Below are positions 9,025-18,219 of a DNA stretch of 64,000 nt, piece by piece. Each line of letters begins with the position of its first letter. The first letter of the stretch is position 1. A model generated the notes under the pieces. The model was not told the origin of the DNA, searched no databases, and saw nothing but the letters and a program-made list of their open reading frames with translations. Source of the DNA: an uncultured Flavobacteriales bacterium (lineage in GTDB: Bacteria > Bacteroidota > Bacteroidia > Flavobacteriales > Crocinitomicaceae). The translations under genes were made by a program, and so were the position numbers. The DNA lies in the NCBI GenBank assembly GCA_946479985.1, contig CAMLIF010000005.1:24588-88587 (forward strand), in the 5' to 3' direction.

Positions 9025-10356
9025 CTAGCTAAAAGCTCCAAGAATATCTTTTCCGTTAGCGTAAAGCATCAAACCAAGCAGTAAGAATATCCCTACGTAT
9101 TGCGCCAATTCCAATACTCTTTGCGGTGCCGGTTTGCGTGTAATCATTTCATAGATCAGGAAGATCACATGGCCGCCGTCTAATGCCGGAATCGGTAACA
9201 AGTTCATTACTGCTAGCATCATTGATAAGAATGCAGTTAATGTCCAGAATGCTTCCCAGTTCCATACCGGAGGGAACATTTTACCCATGGAGCCTAATCC
9301 GCCGACAGAGCTTGCTCCTTTTGATGTAAATACATATTTGAATTGAGCAATGTTGCTGTAGATCATTTTGTAACCGCGCGTCATTCCTTTTCCGATACTC
9401 TCACTAAAACCGTAATACTGCGTGTAAATTGCAGCGGTGTCGGTGGTGATCTTGTTGTTGGTCAGAATTCCCAGTTGTCCTTCCTTACCAACTTTCAGGT
9501 CTTTTTTCAGAATGGTGTCGCCACGCTTCACGCTCAGTTCTATTTTCTTTCCAATGTTTTTGTAGAACATAGAAGACATTTCGTCATGGTATGAGAAATC
9601 TTTTCCGTTGATTGCCACAATCTTATCTCCCTTTTTCAACTTGATGCGTTCCGCACTTGAGCCAGGAAGCACTGAATCTATTGATCCGGGAAATGATCTG
9701 AAAGTGAAAGTACCGTTTTCGGCACCCTGATTCCACATCATCTTTCCAATATCTTCAGGTAATTCAATAGATTCTTTTTTACCGTCAGCATGTAAAACCT
9801 CAAAGTTACGTTTGTTGAATATCAGGATTTCAGAGCCCAGTTTCGGGAAGTTCGTTACTTTTTCTCCGTTTACAGAGAGTATCTTATCTCCGGACCGGAA
9901 GCCGAATTGTTCCATGTACGGGTGAACGGCAACACCATTTGCAAGTTTGTCGTTGTTTACTTTTTCTTCTCCCCAGATCATGGTTACCATGATGAAAAGA
10001 ACGAATCCGACTATTACGTTAACAATGATTCCGCCAAGCATAATAATCAAACGCTGCCACGCTGGTTTCGCACGGAATTCCCATGGCTGGGCCGGTTGAG
10101 ACAATTGTTCCGTATCCATTGATTCGTCAACCATTCCTGCGATTTTCACATATCCACCAAGCGGAATCCATCCGATTCCCCATTCTGTGTCACCGATTTT
10201 CTTTTTCAGAAGCGAAAACTTCCAGTCGAAAAACAGGTAAAACTTCTCAACCTTTACTTTAAAGACACGTGCGGCAATAAAATGACCCAATTCGTGTAAT
10301 ACAATAAGTAATGATAATGATAATAGCAACTGCGCTGCACGCACCCAAAAATCCAT
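9025..10356 (-). CDS. rseP: RIP metalloprotease RseP (site-2 protease)
   Basis: Inner-membrane zinc protease that cuts membrane-spanning substrates such as anti-sigma factors or signal peptide remnants. The zinc motif HELGH is at residues 21-25 of the chosen frame, in the first membrane helix. The second half of the active site, NLLPIPALDGGH, lies near the C-terminus. Two PDZ-like regions occupy the middle. The start at 10356 (MDFWVRAAQ) is preferred over a start 57 bases upstream because the promoter box at 10377-10384 lies inside that extension and the family starts here. Length 443 is typical. Confidence 0.93.
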   Translation of the reverse strand: MDFWVRAAQLLLSLSLLIVLHELGHFIAARVFKVKVEKFYLFFDWKFSLLKKKIGDTEWGIGWIPLGGYVKIAGMVDESMDTEQLSQPAQPWEFRAKPAWQRLIIMLGGIIVNVIVGFVLFIMVTMIWGEEKVNNDKLANGVAVHPYMEQFGFRSGDKILSVNGEKVTNFPKLGSEILIFNKRNFEVLHADGKKESIELPEDIGKMMWNQGAENGTFTFRSFPGSIDSVLPGSSAERIKLKKGDKIVAINGKDFSYHDEMSSMFYKNIGKKIELSVKRGDTILKKDLKVGKEGQLGILTNNKITTDTAAIYTQYYGFSESIGKGMTRGYKMIYSNIAQFKYVFTSKGASSVGGLGSMGKMFPPVWNWEAFWTLTAFLSMMLAVMNLLPIPALDGGHVIFLIYEMITRKPAPQRVLELAQYVGIFLLLGLMLYANGKDILGAFS

Positions 10357-10376
10357 GTTCTTTTTTTTAAGAGTAA

Positions 10377-10384
10377 CAAATATA
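10377..10384 (-). promoter_or_regulatory. Promoter -7 box of rseP
   Basis: On the minus strand it reads TATATTTG, matching TAnnTTTG. It lies 20 bases upstream of the chosen ATG and decides the start, because a longer frame would run through it. Confidence 0.6.
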
Positions 10385-10490
10385 GTATAATTCCATCTAG
10401 AGATTGGGAACACAAGGGGGTCCTCTTAAATTCAATAGATAAAAATGGTTAAATGAAAAATTCGGGCTAAGTAACAAAAACCGAAAAGCA

Positions 10491-10655
10491 TCAGTAATCT
10501 TCAAAGTAAACCATAGCGGTATCCATGAAATTGTGATTTGTACTAAACTTTAGTTTATCAGCGAACATCTGCCGGATCAGCGTAATGTCATGATCAGAGA
10601 AATTTTGTTTGAGGTTAGGGCTGCAAATGAGCGGTTGAATATCCGTGGTGCTCAA
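10491..10655 (-). CDS. Candidate small protein, 54 aa, TTG start
   Basis: An open frame of 54 codons in a different phase from the upstream gene. It overlaps the last ~14 codons of that gene and runs on for about 120 bases to a TGA. The predicted peptide, beginning STTDIQPLICSPNLKQ and ending AMVYFEDY, has balanced, protein-like composition and neighbour-like codons; the rest of the spacer does not. No ATG is available near its beginning; TTG at 10655 is the best start, and TTG starts seem to be used elsewhere in the window. Function unknown. It could instead be a decayed gene end or a tail lost by frameshift. Confidence 0.4.
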   Translation of the reverse strand: MSTTDIQPLICSPNLKQNFSDHDITLIRQMFADKLKFSTNHNFMDTAMVYFEDY

Positions 10656-10974
10656 AATACTCAACAATTGCCCCTTTCATGAATTCCTGCTGTTCGGCAT
10701 CAGACAATGGAGGCAATTCCTTTTTCAATTCAAAATGCGGCCATTCATCTTTGTCCTTACCTATAAATTCATAGTACCCATAAGGTTCCAGTATCGTACA
10801 AATGGCAATGTGCATTAAATCTGTTTTCTCGTGCTTTTTGAAATCTTTGTATCCATGGCCAAGTTCTTCAACCCCGATTAAAAACAACAGGATCTGTAAA
10901 TCTATTCCTTCACCGAAGGTTTTTGTCAATTCTCTGATCAAGTGCTGATATCTCAGTTCTAATGCGTAATCCAT
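10615..10974 (-). CDS. Hypothetical protein, 119 aa
   Basis: A small soluble protein without signal peptide or membrane helix, rich in Glu, Lys, His and aromatic residues (for example IGVEELGHGYKDFKKHEKTD and EFMKGAIVEYFEHHG). I do not recognise a named domain. Codon use and composition look genuine. It lies upstream of rseP on the same strand but separated by a promoter, so it is probably not in the same operon. Another good frame overlaps its 3' end. Confidence 0.7.
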   Translation of the reverse strand: MDYALELRYQHLIRELTKTFGEGIDLQILLFLIGVEELGHGYKDFKKHEKTDLMHIAICTILEPYGYYEFIGKDKDEWPHFELKKELPPLSDAEQQEFMKGAIVEYFEHHGYSTAHLQP

Positions 10975-10997
10975 TCTGCAAAATTAGATATTATGAC

Positions 10998-11100
10998 TTT
11001 AGGATGCTAGGATTTTAAGACTTTGATTTGTTTGGCAGTAATTAGAGTTCAACGTCCTGAAATTTGAATGTCTCAACATCCTATTATCAAAGGGCTAATT
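10998..11100. repeat. Degenerate intergenic repeat words
   Basis: The spacer between two divergent genes holds repeated words: AGGATG, AGGATTTTAAGACTTTGAT, AGTAATTAG on the left, and CATCCT, ATCAAAG, CTAATTACT on the right, largely as inverted copies. It reads as a decayed inverted-repeat element rather than a gene. Confidence 0.35.
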
Positions 11101-11102
11101 AC

Positions 11103-11110
11103 TACCTTTG
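11103..11110 (+). promoter_or_regulatory. Promoter -7 box of the PfkB kinase gene
   Basis: TACCTTTG matches TAnnTTTG and lies 18 bases before the ATG at 11129. No clear -33 TTTG is at standard spacing. Confidence 0.5.
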
Positions 11111-11128
11111 TACCCTTAAGAAAAAAAT

Positions 11129-12058
11129 ATGAGCTTAATTACTGTAGGGAGTGTAGCATTTGATGCAATTGAAACTCCTTTTGGAAAAACGGATAAAATT
11201 GTAGGTGGTGCAGGAACTTTCATCGCACTTTCTGCTTCAAACTTTGTAAAAGATCAACGCATTGTTTCTGTTGTGGGAGAAGATTTTCCACAGGAAACAT
11301 TAGATTTATTAGCATCTAAAGGTGTTCAGCAGGAAGGACTTCAGATCAAAAAAGGTGAGAAAACTTTTTTTTGGTCAGGTCGTTACCACAACGATATGAA
11401 TAGCCGCGATACGCTGGTTACTGAGTTAAACGTGCTAGAAACGTTCGATCCGATTATTCCGGAAAGCTATCAGGGGGCAGATTATCTGATGCTGGGAAAC
11501 CTTGCACCTTCAGTTCAGCGATTGGTAATTGAGCGATTAACAAAAAGACCGAAGCTGATTGCAATGGATACCATGAATTTCTGGATGGATATCGCTCTGG
11601 ACGATTTGAAACAAACATTGAAATTAATTGATGTACTGATCATTAACGATGAAGAAGCACGTCAGCTTTCAGGAGAATATTCTTTGATGACCGCTTCACG
11701 AGTGATTCGTGCAATGGGTCCTAAAACATTGATTATCAAAAAAGGAGAACACGGAGCGCTTTTGTTTAAAGATGATTCGGTATTCTTCGCTCCGGCTTTA
11801 CCGTTGGAGGTGGTTTTCGATCCGACAGGTGCAGGTGACACATTTGCAGGCGGATTTATTGGATATTTGGCTGCAAGTGACGATATTTCGTTTGAAAACA
11901 TGAAAAGAGCAATTATCGCAGGTTCTGCTTTGGCTTCTTTTTGTGTTGAGAAATTCGGAACACAACGTTTATTGGAAATAAGTAAAGATGAAATCGATGC
12001 ACGCATTGAAAGCTTGGTTTCATTGACACAATATGAAATGAATCCTGTAATCGGGTAA
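11129..12058 (+). CDS. PfkB family carbohydrate or nucleoside kinase
   Basis: A ribokinase-like kinase of 309 residues. The N-terminal GGAGTFIALSASNF holds the substrate-binding glycine pair, and the C-terminal DPTGAGDTFAGGF gives the anion hole and catalytic Asp. Members phosphorylate sugars, adenosine or related compounds with ATP; the substrate cannot be read from sequence, though an adenosine- or ribokinase-like role is possible. Cytosolic, no signal peptide. It has its own promoter box and is followed after 22 bases by the DUF349 gene. Confidence 0.88.
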   Translation: MSLITVGSVAFDAIETPFGKTDKIVGGAGTFIALSASNFVKDQRIVSVVGEDFPQETLDLLASKGVQQEGLQIKKGEKTFFWSGRYHNDMNSRDTLVTELNVLETFDPIIPESYQGADYLMLGNLAPSVQRLVIERLTKRPKLIAMDTMNFWMDIALDDLKQTLKLIDVLIINDEEARQLSGEYSLMTASRVIRAMGPKTLIIKKGEHGALLFKDDSVFFAPALPLEVVFDPTGAGDTFAGGFIGYLAASDDISFENMKRAIIAGSALASFCVEKFGTQRLLEISKDEIDARIESLVSLTQYEMNPVIG

Positions 12059-12080
12059 GAAATTACTCTAATCAAGTATT

Positions 12081-13784
12081 ATGAATAAAGCGGCTCTATT
12101 AGAACAATTACAAGCACTGTCGGCACAGGAAGATGCACTGGCAGTTGCACGCGAAGTAGCGGAATTACGCACACAGATGGAAGATCTTTGCCTGGAAGAA
12201 GATCGTAAATTCCAGGTTTCTCAACTCGAAGCCCAGGAAAAGGGTGAAGAAGTTCCTGAGAAGGAGACTGACGAAGTGCGAACAGCTTTTTACGAACTGT
12301 TGGGTGAATACCGTGAAAAGAGAACGGCACAGCAACGTGTGAAACAAGAAGCGGAAGAAGCAAACCTACGCAGAAAGAAGGCTCTGATTACGCGCTTGAA
12401 AGAAGTAGTTGAAAAGGAAGAAAATATAGGTGCGGCATTAACCGCTTACAAAGAAATCCACGAACAGTGGAAAGAAGTTGGAGATATTCCGCGCGACAAA
12501 AGACAGGAAGTTCAGTCTGAATATTCCCGTTTGCTGGAAACGTTCTTTTATCATATTAAGATCTATCGTGAATTGCGCGAGCATGACCTGCACCGTAATG
12601 AGCAGTTGAAACTCGATGTTATCAAACGAATTCAGGCTTTAGCTTCTGTTGAACAGATCAAGGATATTGAGCACGCGTTGAAAGGTCTTCAGAACGAATG
12701 GGATGAAATTGGTCCTGTACGTAATGAAGAGTGGGAGAAAATGAAAGATGCGTACTGGGAAGCGGTAAGAGCTTTGTACCAGCGTATTCATGGATTCTAC
12801 GAAGAACGTCGTGGCGAATTAACCGCAAATCTTGAGCGAAAAAAGGAGTTGGCTGAACAAGCTGCAACTTTTGTTCAGGAATTGGCTGCTTCGTCAGCGA
12901 AAGACTGGGATGCAGCAACGAAAAAACTGCTGGAACTGCAGGAAGCATGGAAACAAATCGGATTCGGTCCGAGAAAGGAAAACGAAGAAGTTTGGAAATC
13001 TTTCCGTGGTTCATGTGATGAGTTTTTCGGGAAGAAGAAAACATACTTCGAAAGCCTGAAAGGTGATTTCGATAAAGTTGCCAATAAGAAACAAGAACTG
13101 ATCGACAAACTGAACGAGTTGAAAGATTCGCAATCGTGGAAAGAAACAACTGCCGAGATCGTGAAATTACAGCAAGTTTGGAAAGGTCTCGGGAATGCTG
13201 GTCAGCGCAACGAACAGAAATTATGGAAAGAATTCCGTAGTGCCTGTGATCATTTCTTCAACTCAAAGCAAGCATTTTATGCGCAACAGGATGAGGCTTT
13301 GGCAGGAAACCTGGTTGCAAAACAGGAACTGATAGAAAAAATCAAAAATACACCGCTTTCTGAAGACAAAAAAGAGGCGTTGGCTGTTTTGAGAGGATAT
13401 GCAGCTGAGTTCTCTGCCCTTGGAAAAGTTCCTATGAAAGACAAGGATACTATTTACAACGGTTACAGAGATGCACTGGATTCGCATTACAAGAAATTGA
13501 AGCTTGAAGGTGAAGAGCAGGATCGCGTAATGTTCCAGGCAAAATTGGATACACTGAAAGCGAGTCCGAATGCGGATAAAGTATTGCAGCGTGAACGTAT
13601 TGAGATCCGTGAGAAGATTACACGAATTGAAACAGATATCCGTCAACTGGAAAACAACCTTGGGTTCTTTGCAAAATCAAAAGGTGCTGATGCATTGAGA
13701 AAAGAAGTAGAAGGAAAAATCGATGCTTCACGCAAGCGTATCGTTGAATTGAAAAACAAACTGAAACAGCTGGTTCAAGAATGA
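12081..13784 (+). CDS. DUF349 repeat protein
   Basis: A 567-residue, highly charged, almost wholly helical protein. It contains several DUF349 units, recognised by repeats of W-K-x-I/V-G-x-x-x-R/K (WKEVGDIPRDKR, WDEIGPVRNEEW, WKQIGFGPRKEN, WKGLGNAGQRNE). The last ~60 residues look like a coiled coil. The function of DUF349 proteins is unsettled. It is encoded between a PfkB kinase and a membrane protein, and its stop overlaps the next start by four bases (ATGA), so translation of the two is likely coupled. Confidence 0.9.
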   Translation: MNKAALLEQLQALSAQEDALAVAREVAELRTQMEDLCLEEDRKFQVSQLEAQEKGEEVPEKETDEVRTAFYELLGEYREKRTAQQRVKQEAEEANLRRKKALITRLKEVVEKEENIGAALTAYKEIHEQWKEVGDIPRDKRQEVQSEYSRLLETFFYHIKIYRELREHDLHRNEQLKLDVIKRIQALASVEQIKDIEHALKGLQNEWDEIGPVRNEEWEKMKDAYWEAVRALYQRIHGFYEERRGELTANLERKKELAEQAATFVQELAASSAKDWDAATKKLLELQEAWKQIGFGPRKENEEVWKSFRGSCDEFFGKKKTYFESLKGDFDKVANKKQELIDKLNELKDSQSWKETTAEIVKLQQVWKGLGNAGQRNEQKLWKEFRSACDHFFNSKQAFYAQQDEALAGNLVAKQELIEKIKNTPLSEDKKEALAVLRGYAAEFSALGKVPMKDKDTIYNGYRDALDSHYKKLKLEGEEQDRVMFQAKLDTLKASPNADKVLQRERIEIREKITRIETDIRQLENNLGFFAKSKGADALRKEVEGKIDASRKRIVELKNKLKQLVQE

Positions 13785-14443
13785 ATCGTTCCGTAAACAT
13801 TATGCTCCTGGTATTGTCCTTTCCGGCAATGTTCTATACCATTTTTGAGAGCTTCGAAATGCCGTTTTTAGGAACAAGTATTGATTCATTTGAATACAGG
13901 GAAGCTATTTACCTGGTTTTAGCCGGATTGATCTTTTTGATTGTTGCACGCCGCTCGGTTTCACGCTGGGTTGGTGTAAACATGCTTCGTAAGCCGGAGC
14001 GTTTCGACTGGAGCGCACCAATTGGTAAAGAACGTAAGAGACAAGTAAGGTTGTATCTGATAATAGAATCAGTTGTTGGATTGATCTTCATGCTTACGTG
14101 TATGATCCTTTCCCCAAACTCCTGGCCCTTGCAAATCGTTTATGGAATCCTGTTTTTAGATCAGCTGGTTTTCTTTTTGGTTGCCAATTCCTGGTACCGA
14201 ATCGGAATTACTCAGAAAGCGCTGGTTGTTGCAGATCGTGAAGTGAGTGTTCTGTACTATTCCGGACTGAGAAGAGTAGAAGTTCATCAGCAAACGGTTT
14301 TCTTCGAATATATTGAAGATCTTCAATTATCATTTCCCATTACAGCTGTATCAAAAGAAGATTTCAAGGCGTTTCGCGATGCATTGGAGACTAAATTGAA
14401 TAGAGACAAGGTTTTCTTCTCTGAGAAGTTTAAAGCCTATTAG
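13781..14443 (+). CDS. Membrane protein of unknown function, 220 aa
   Basis: Two hydrophobic hairpins (about residues 6-58 and 92-130) predict four membrane helices; the remainder is a soluble C-terminal part of about 80 residues. I do not recognise the family. The topology, with a PH-like C-terminal region (RIGITQKALVVADREVSVLYYSGLRRVEV), resembles bacterial membrane proteins with a PH-like domain, but this is only an impression. The start overlaps the DUF349 stop (ATGA). A strong terminator follows the stop. Confidence 0.75.
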   Translation: MNRSVNIMLLVLSFPAMFYTIFESFEMPFLGTSIDSFEYREAIYLVLAGLIFLIVARRSVSRWVGVNMLRKPERFDWSAPIGKERKRQVRLYLIIESVVGLIFMLTCMILSPNSWPLQIVYGILFLDQLVFFLVANSWYRIGITQKALVVADREVSVLYYSGLRRVEVHQQTVFFEYIEDLQLSFPITAVSKEDFKAFRDALETKLNRDKVFFSEKFKAY

Positions 14444-14474
14444 AGATAAAATCCGGATAAAAGAATCTAAATAA

Positions 14475-14510
14475 AAAAGCCGGGGTGAAAAATTTTTCAC
14501 CCCGGCTTTT
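14475..14510. terminator. Bidirectional terminator before the adhesin gene end
   Basis: A perfect 36-base palindrome, AAAAGCCGGGGTGAAAAA plus its mirror, between convergent stops at 14443 and 14537. It shares the 24-base core CGGGGTGAAAAA/TTTTTCACCCCG with the terminator at 8969-9008. Confidence 0.9.
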
Positions 14511-14536
14511 CGACTTTTTTATTTCAATGAGAACTT

Positions 14537-16906
14537 TTATTTCACCACCTGAAAGGTAAATGTCTGAGTCTTCGTTTTCAGGATAACCTGATATCCGCCT
14601 TTCGCTAATTGACTGGTTTCAATCATTCCGAACTTGCTGTTTATGGCTTTCTCCAATACAACACGACCTGAATTATCAATCAATTTTACGTTTTCAATCA
14701 CATACTTCTTCGATTCAATTTTGATGAAATCTGTAATTGGGTTCGGGTAAACCGACAAACCAAACTGGGCAAGATCTTCAATTCCTGCAGTTGAGAAAGG
14801 AATTGTAACGGATTCAATGAATTCACAGCCGTTCGCATCCGTAACTGTCACAGTATAAATGCCTGGAAGCGTATTTTGAATAGTATCAGTCATTTCCCCA
14901 TTACTCCATAAGTATGAATATGGAGACGTTCCGCCTGATGGTGAAACACTCGCTTCTCCATCCGGACATGTAGAGCAAGAACTTTCTACAGATGCCGATG
15001 TTACTGCTATCGCAGTTGGCTCTGTCAATGTTCCTGAAATGGTTGCGATACAACCTCCCGCATCAGTAACCGTTACGGTATGTGTTCCTGCAGGACCTGA
15101 GAAAACAGTTGTTGAAGTACCGAAAGTTCCATCCCATTCAATGTCATAGGGCATTTGTCCGTTTTGAATATCGATTTCAATCTCTCCGTCATTGCTGCCA
15201 TTACATAGCGGATCTGTAATAGAAAGTATTGTGACATCAGGATTTTGTGTGGTAGTAATTTCAACCGAATCAACAAACGAACAATCGTCGTTTGAAATGG
15301 TATATGTATGATAGCCTTCAGCCAGATTGGTGATATTCGGATCTGTAGACAAATCTTCCCATTCTACAGTATAACCGGGATCAAGCGTTAAACTCGCTTC
15401 TCCGTTGGCAAGTTCACAAGTTGAATTGACAGAAGATGTCAGAACTCCGCCGATTTCCCCGAAACAAACATTGAATTGCGGTCTGATCACGAACGATTTG
15501 GAGAACGAAGCACCAAAAGTTTCAATAGGTGTAAAGTTTGGCCCGTTACTGGCCCATTGAACAAAAACCGTATTGTTTTGGAAAACAGCAGATGTTTGAG
15601 CGAGTGCCAGGGTAGAGTCGAACTCTATTTGCATGAACCCGTATTTCCCGGGAGCAAGTGTTAAAGGCCCTCCGTAAATCGGAAGAGTATACGTTCTTGC
15701 ACTGTCATCAATATAAAGAAGCGTATCCGTAGTTGCCAAAAATGTAGTAGGAACTCCTCCTGATGTGTTGTAAATGGCAGTTGCCAGTCTTTTTCCTGTA
15801 TATCCTCTTGTGAAGTAAACATTCACTGATTCCACCGAAGTTGTTGTTTCAATATTAAACACTTGTCCTAAGTAACCCGTGGTACCAGCTCCAATTCCAA
15901 GCTGACCAACCACAATTCCGTTGTCGCGGGCCATTTCTACATCTGTTACGAGAATAGGAATAGATGAAACCAATGTGTCATTATTCGTTGCAAGATCGGC
16001 TTCAGTTGCGATTGGGAAAAATTCGAATGTATATGCTCCTTCAACAGTTGGAGTATAGTTAACTGTAAAGGTTGCCGTAGCACCCGATGCCAGGGTTGGA
16101 ATGCTGGTTCCGGTTACCGTTGTCTGAACTATTCCGTCTAACATTACGTTACAACCAAGATTCACATTTGTAGATGCAAGGACTCCCGAATTTTGAATAA
16201 CCGCTTCTAACTTGAAGTTTTCCGGTGTTGTTAATTGATCTGCCGGTGCAGCGGTGTACGGATTTTGAGTAGATGAAGTAACGGTCAAATCATAATTATT
16301 GATCACACGTAATTCGATGTCATCAATAACCAGGATGAATTTGTCGGTGGAATTGTTTCTAAAACCAATGTAAACCGATTGACCGCTGTATGCATCCATC
16401 GGTACCGAATGGTTTACCCATGAACTGCTTTCAGCAGCTGTTGAAAAAACTACTGTAGAGTTGGTTATCTGATTTCCGATAACTCCTGTACCGCCTGTTG
16501 GTGGAGTTCCGGTCATAATACGTACTTCATATCCGTCAGGATAAACAGGATCGTAGGCCTTTGCATTCCAGAAAAGTGTTGTATTCGGAAGAATGGTTTG
16601 TGCGGGAGTCCACATAAAATCGTTGGCAGTACCTGCCGGTGTGTACCAGGAAGTACTGAAAGCCGCAGAATCAATAACACTCGATCCAAAATCTTCTCTG
16701 CGTTCCCACGCCTCGTTTACGTAAGAAACAGAGGCTGCGGGAGTACCGTTGTCTACGTTCCGAAGTAAAAAGCCCGGTGCAAAAGTATACGTTCCTGCTC
16801 CTCCGGCTGTTGGGCCGGGAATGCCGTCGAAATCTTCGAGATAATAGGTTTGCGAAAAACTTCCGGAACTGAGGAAGACCGCAAAGAATAGTAAAATTGC
16901 TTTCAT
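14537..16906 (-). CDS. Secreted adhesin-like protein with SprB-type repeats and T9SS type A tail
   Basis: A 789-residue exported protein. A signal peptide covers residues 1-18 (cleavage near FSQ-TYY). Residues ~20-205 resemble a choice-of-anchor J/cleaved-adhesin domain (YLEDFDG, SVYIGFRNNSTDKFILVIDDIEL). Then come a CARDB-like stretch (PTVEGAYTFEF), an Ig-like part, and two SprB-type repeats (DPLCNGSNDGEIEI... and GIYTVTVTDANGCEF). The C-terminal ~75 residues from YPNPITDFIKIES are a type A T9SS sorting signal. The protein is expected on the cell surface or released; surface attachment is inferred from its domains. It is transcribed alone. Confidence 0.88.
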   Translation of the reverse strand: MKAILLFFAVFLSSGSFSQTYYLEDFDGIPGPTAGGAGTYTFAPGFLLRNVDNGTPAASVSYVNEAWERREDFGSSVIDSAAFSTSWYTPAGTANDFMWTPAQTILPNTTLFWNAKAYDPVYPDGYEVRIMTGTPPTGGTGVIGNQITNSTVVFSTAAESSSWVNHSVPMDAYSGQSVYIGFRNNSTDKFILVIDDIELRVINNYDLTVTSSTQNPYTAAPADQLTTPENFKLEAVIQNSGVLASTNVNLGCNVMLDGIVQTTVTGTSIPTLASGATATFTVNYTPTVEGAYTFEFFPIATEADLATNNDTLVSSIPILVTDVEMARDNGIVVGQLGIGAGTTGYLGQVFNIETTTSVESVNVYFTRGYTGKRLATAIYNTSGGVPTTFLATTDTLLYIDDSARTYTLPIYGGPLTLAPGKYGFMQIEFDSTLALAQTSAVFQNNTVFVQWASNGPNFTPIETFGASFSKSFVIRPQFNVCFGEIGGVLTSSVNSTCELANGEASLTLDPGYTVEWEDLSTDPNITNLAEGYHTYTISNDDCSFVDSVEITTTQNPDVTILSITDPLCNGSNDGEIEIDIQNGQMPYDIEWDGTFGTSTTVFSGPAGTHTVTVTDAGGCIATISGTLTEPTAIAVTSASVESSCSTCPDGEASVSPSGGTSPYSYLWSNGEMTDTIQNTLPGIYTVTVTDANGCEFIESVTIPFSTAGIEDLAQFGLSVYPNPITDFIKIESKKYVIENVKLIDNSGRVVLEKAINSKFGMIETSQLAKGGYQVILKTKTQTFTFQVVK

Positions 16907-17013
16907 AATTAGTATGTATTAAGATACAAAGCTATTCATTTTAAGTGTATTTGAAAATCAGGAATGTCACGAAACCCAGTTTTTGGTTATAGACCAAATT
17001 ACTGGACCTCTTT

Positions 17014-18120
17014 TTAAGAAAGTAGATCAGTGGCTTTCAGTCGTGCTTCTACCTGATCAAGAACGATCTCAATATCAAACTTTTCAACGCTTTTTTGAAG
17101 TTCGTAATTCTTTACGAAGTATCCTTTTTCCAAAAAGGAATAGAGCTGCTCTCCTAGGGAATTTTGATTTTCAGGTTCGAACAAATAGCCCATTTTTCCT
17201 TCCTTTAATATCTCCCTGGTTCCTCCTGCATTACTTCCGATAACAATTGTTCCTGTTGCCATGGCTTCTAAAGTGACCATTCCAACAGTTTCGCATTTGC
17301 TCGCCATAACGAATGCATCTATGGCCGAATAAAAAACCTCAGTGTCATTTCTAAATTGCAGTAAGTGAACGCGATTCTCCAGTTTGTTATTCCGAATGAA
17401 TTCCTGGATCTCCTGAACGTATTCGTTTCCTTCGTTCATGGTTGCCTGGCCGATAAAAACCAGTTCTACCTGCTCATCATTCAGTTCCTGAAATGCTTTT
17501 AGAAGCATCAATTGTCCTTTCTGCGGGTCGAAACGGCCGGCCAAACCAATAAGGATTTTCTCTTGCGGAAGTTTCAGTTGTTCTCTGGCAGAAAATTTAT
17601 CAGGTGCATTTCTGAATTGACTGGTCAAAAGAGCAGAAGGAATCTGGACAATTTTCGAATAATCCATTTTAGTACGTTGCTTTACTTGTTCTTCGAGCCA
17701 TTTTAACGGACAGCTCCAGGTGTCAAGACCTTTGAATCGCATGGTGTGCAGAAAGTTCCTCTTGTCAACACCCAACTGCATTTCCATGAAATAATGAACT
17801 TTAAATGCACCTTTACTGAATTTCTTAGCAGCTACGCAAACACTCATATCTCTAACGTCGCGTAAAATAATATGCTCAATTTGATTGGATGACAAGAGCT
17901 GATTTATATTTCCTGCGGCTTTCCAATCGTAGTATTTTCGGTGTTTGGGAATCACTAAAAAAGGAATGTCATTCTCTTTACAGAATACCTCGGTTTTGGA
18001 ATCTGCCAATCCGAGTACAAAAGTTTCGTGTCCGCGCTGTTTCATCCACAAGGCGTTACGCACCTGGTTCATTTCCAATCCGCCCCAACTTTCCGTACTG
18101 AGTATATAAGCAATCCGCAT
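17014..18120 (-). CDS. Glycosyltransferase, GT4-like
   Basis: A 368-residue GT-B fold enzyme. The N-terminal STESWGGLEMNQVRNALWM region matches the acceptor domain; ILIGLAGRFDPQKGQLMLLKAF near residue 200 and VGMVTLEAMATGTIVIGSNAGGTREIL near 290 are the donor-binding motifs, with the EX7E-type Glu pair. It probably adds a sugar from a nucleotide donor to a surface polysaccharide or lipid; the substrate is unknown. No neighbouring polysaccharide cluster is present, so it stands alone. It is read away from the small membrane gene at 18230. Confidence 0.85.
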   Translation of the reverse strand: MRIAYILSTESWGGLEMNQVRNALWMKQRGHETFVLGLADSKTEVFCKENDIPFLVIPKHRKYYDWKAAGNINQLLSSNQIEHIILRDVRDMSVCVAAKKFSKGAFKVHYFMEMQLGVDKRNFLHTMRFKGLDTWSCPLKWLEEQVKQRTKMDYSKIVQIPSALLTSQFRNAPDKFSAREQLKLPQEKILIGLAGRFDPQKGQLMLLKAFQELNDEQVELVFIGQATMNEGNEYVQEIQEFIRNNKLENRVHLLQFRNDTEVFYSAIDAFVMASKCETVGMVTLEAMATGTIVIGSNAGGTREILKEGKMGYLFEPENQNSLGEQLYSFLEKGYFVKNYELQKSVEKFDIEIVLDQVEARLKATDLLS

Positions 18121-18130
18121 GACCCAAAAT

Positions 18131-18219
18131 TAGTAAATAGCAGTTAGGCAATCGCCATTAGTGAAAAGATCACGTTGATATTTCCAAACTATTGCCTGCT
18201 TGCTATTGCCTATTTACTA
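18131..18219. repeat. AT-rich inverted repeat in a divergent promoter region
   Basis: TAGTAAATAG at 18131-18140 is mirrored exactly by CTATTTACTA at 18210-18219, and the adjoining bases (AGGCAAT left, ATTGCCT right) are related too. The 89-base unit fills the spacer between divergent genes. It may be a small non-coding insertion or a paired regulatory site. Confidence 0.45.

Noticed and set aside
10357..10413. Longer start for rseP at 10413
   Set aside because: The extension contains the promoter -7 box and does not match the family N-terminus.
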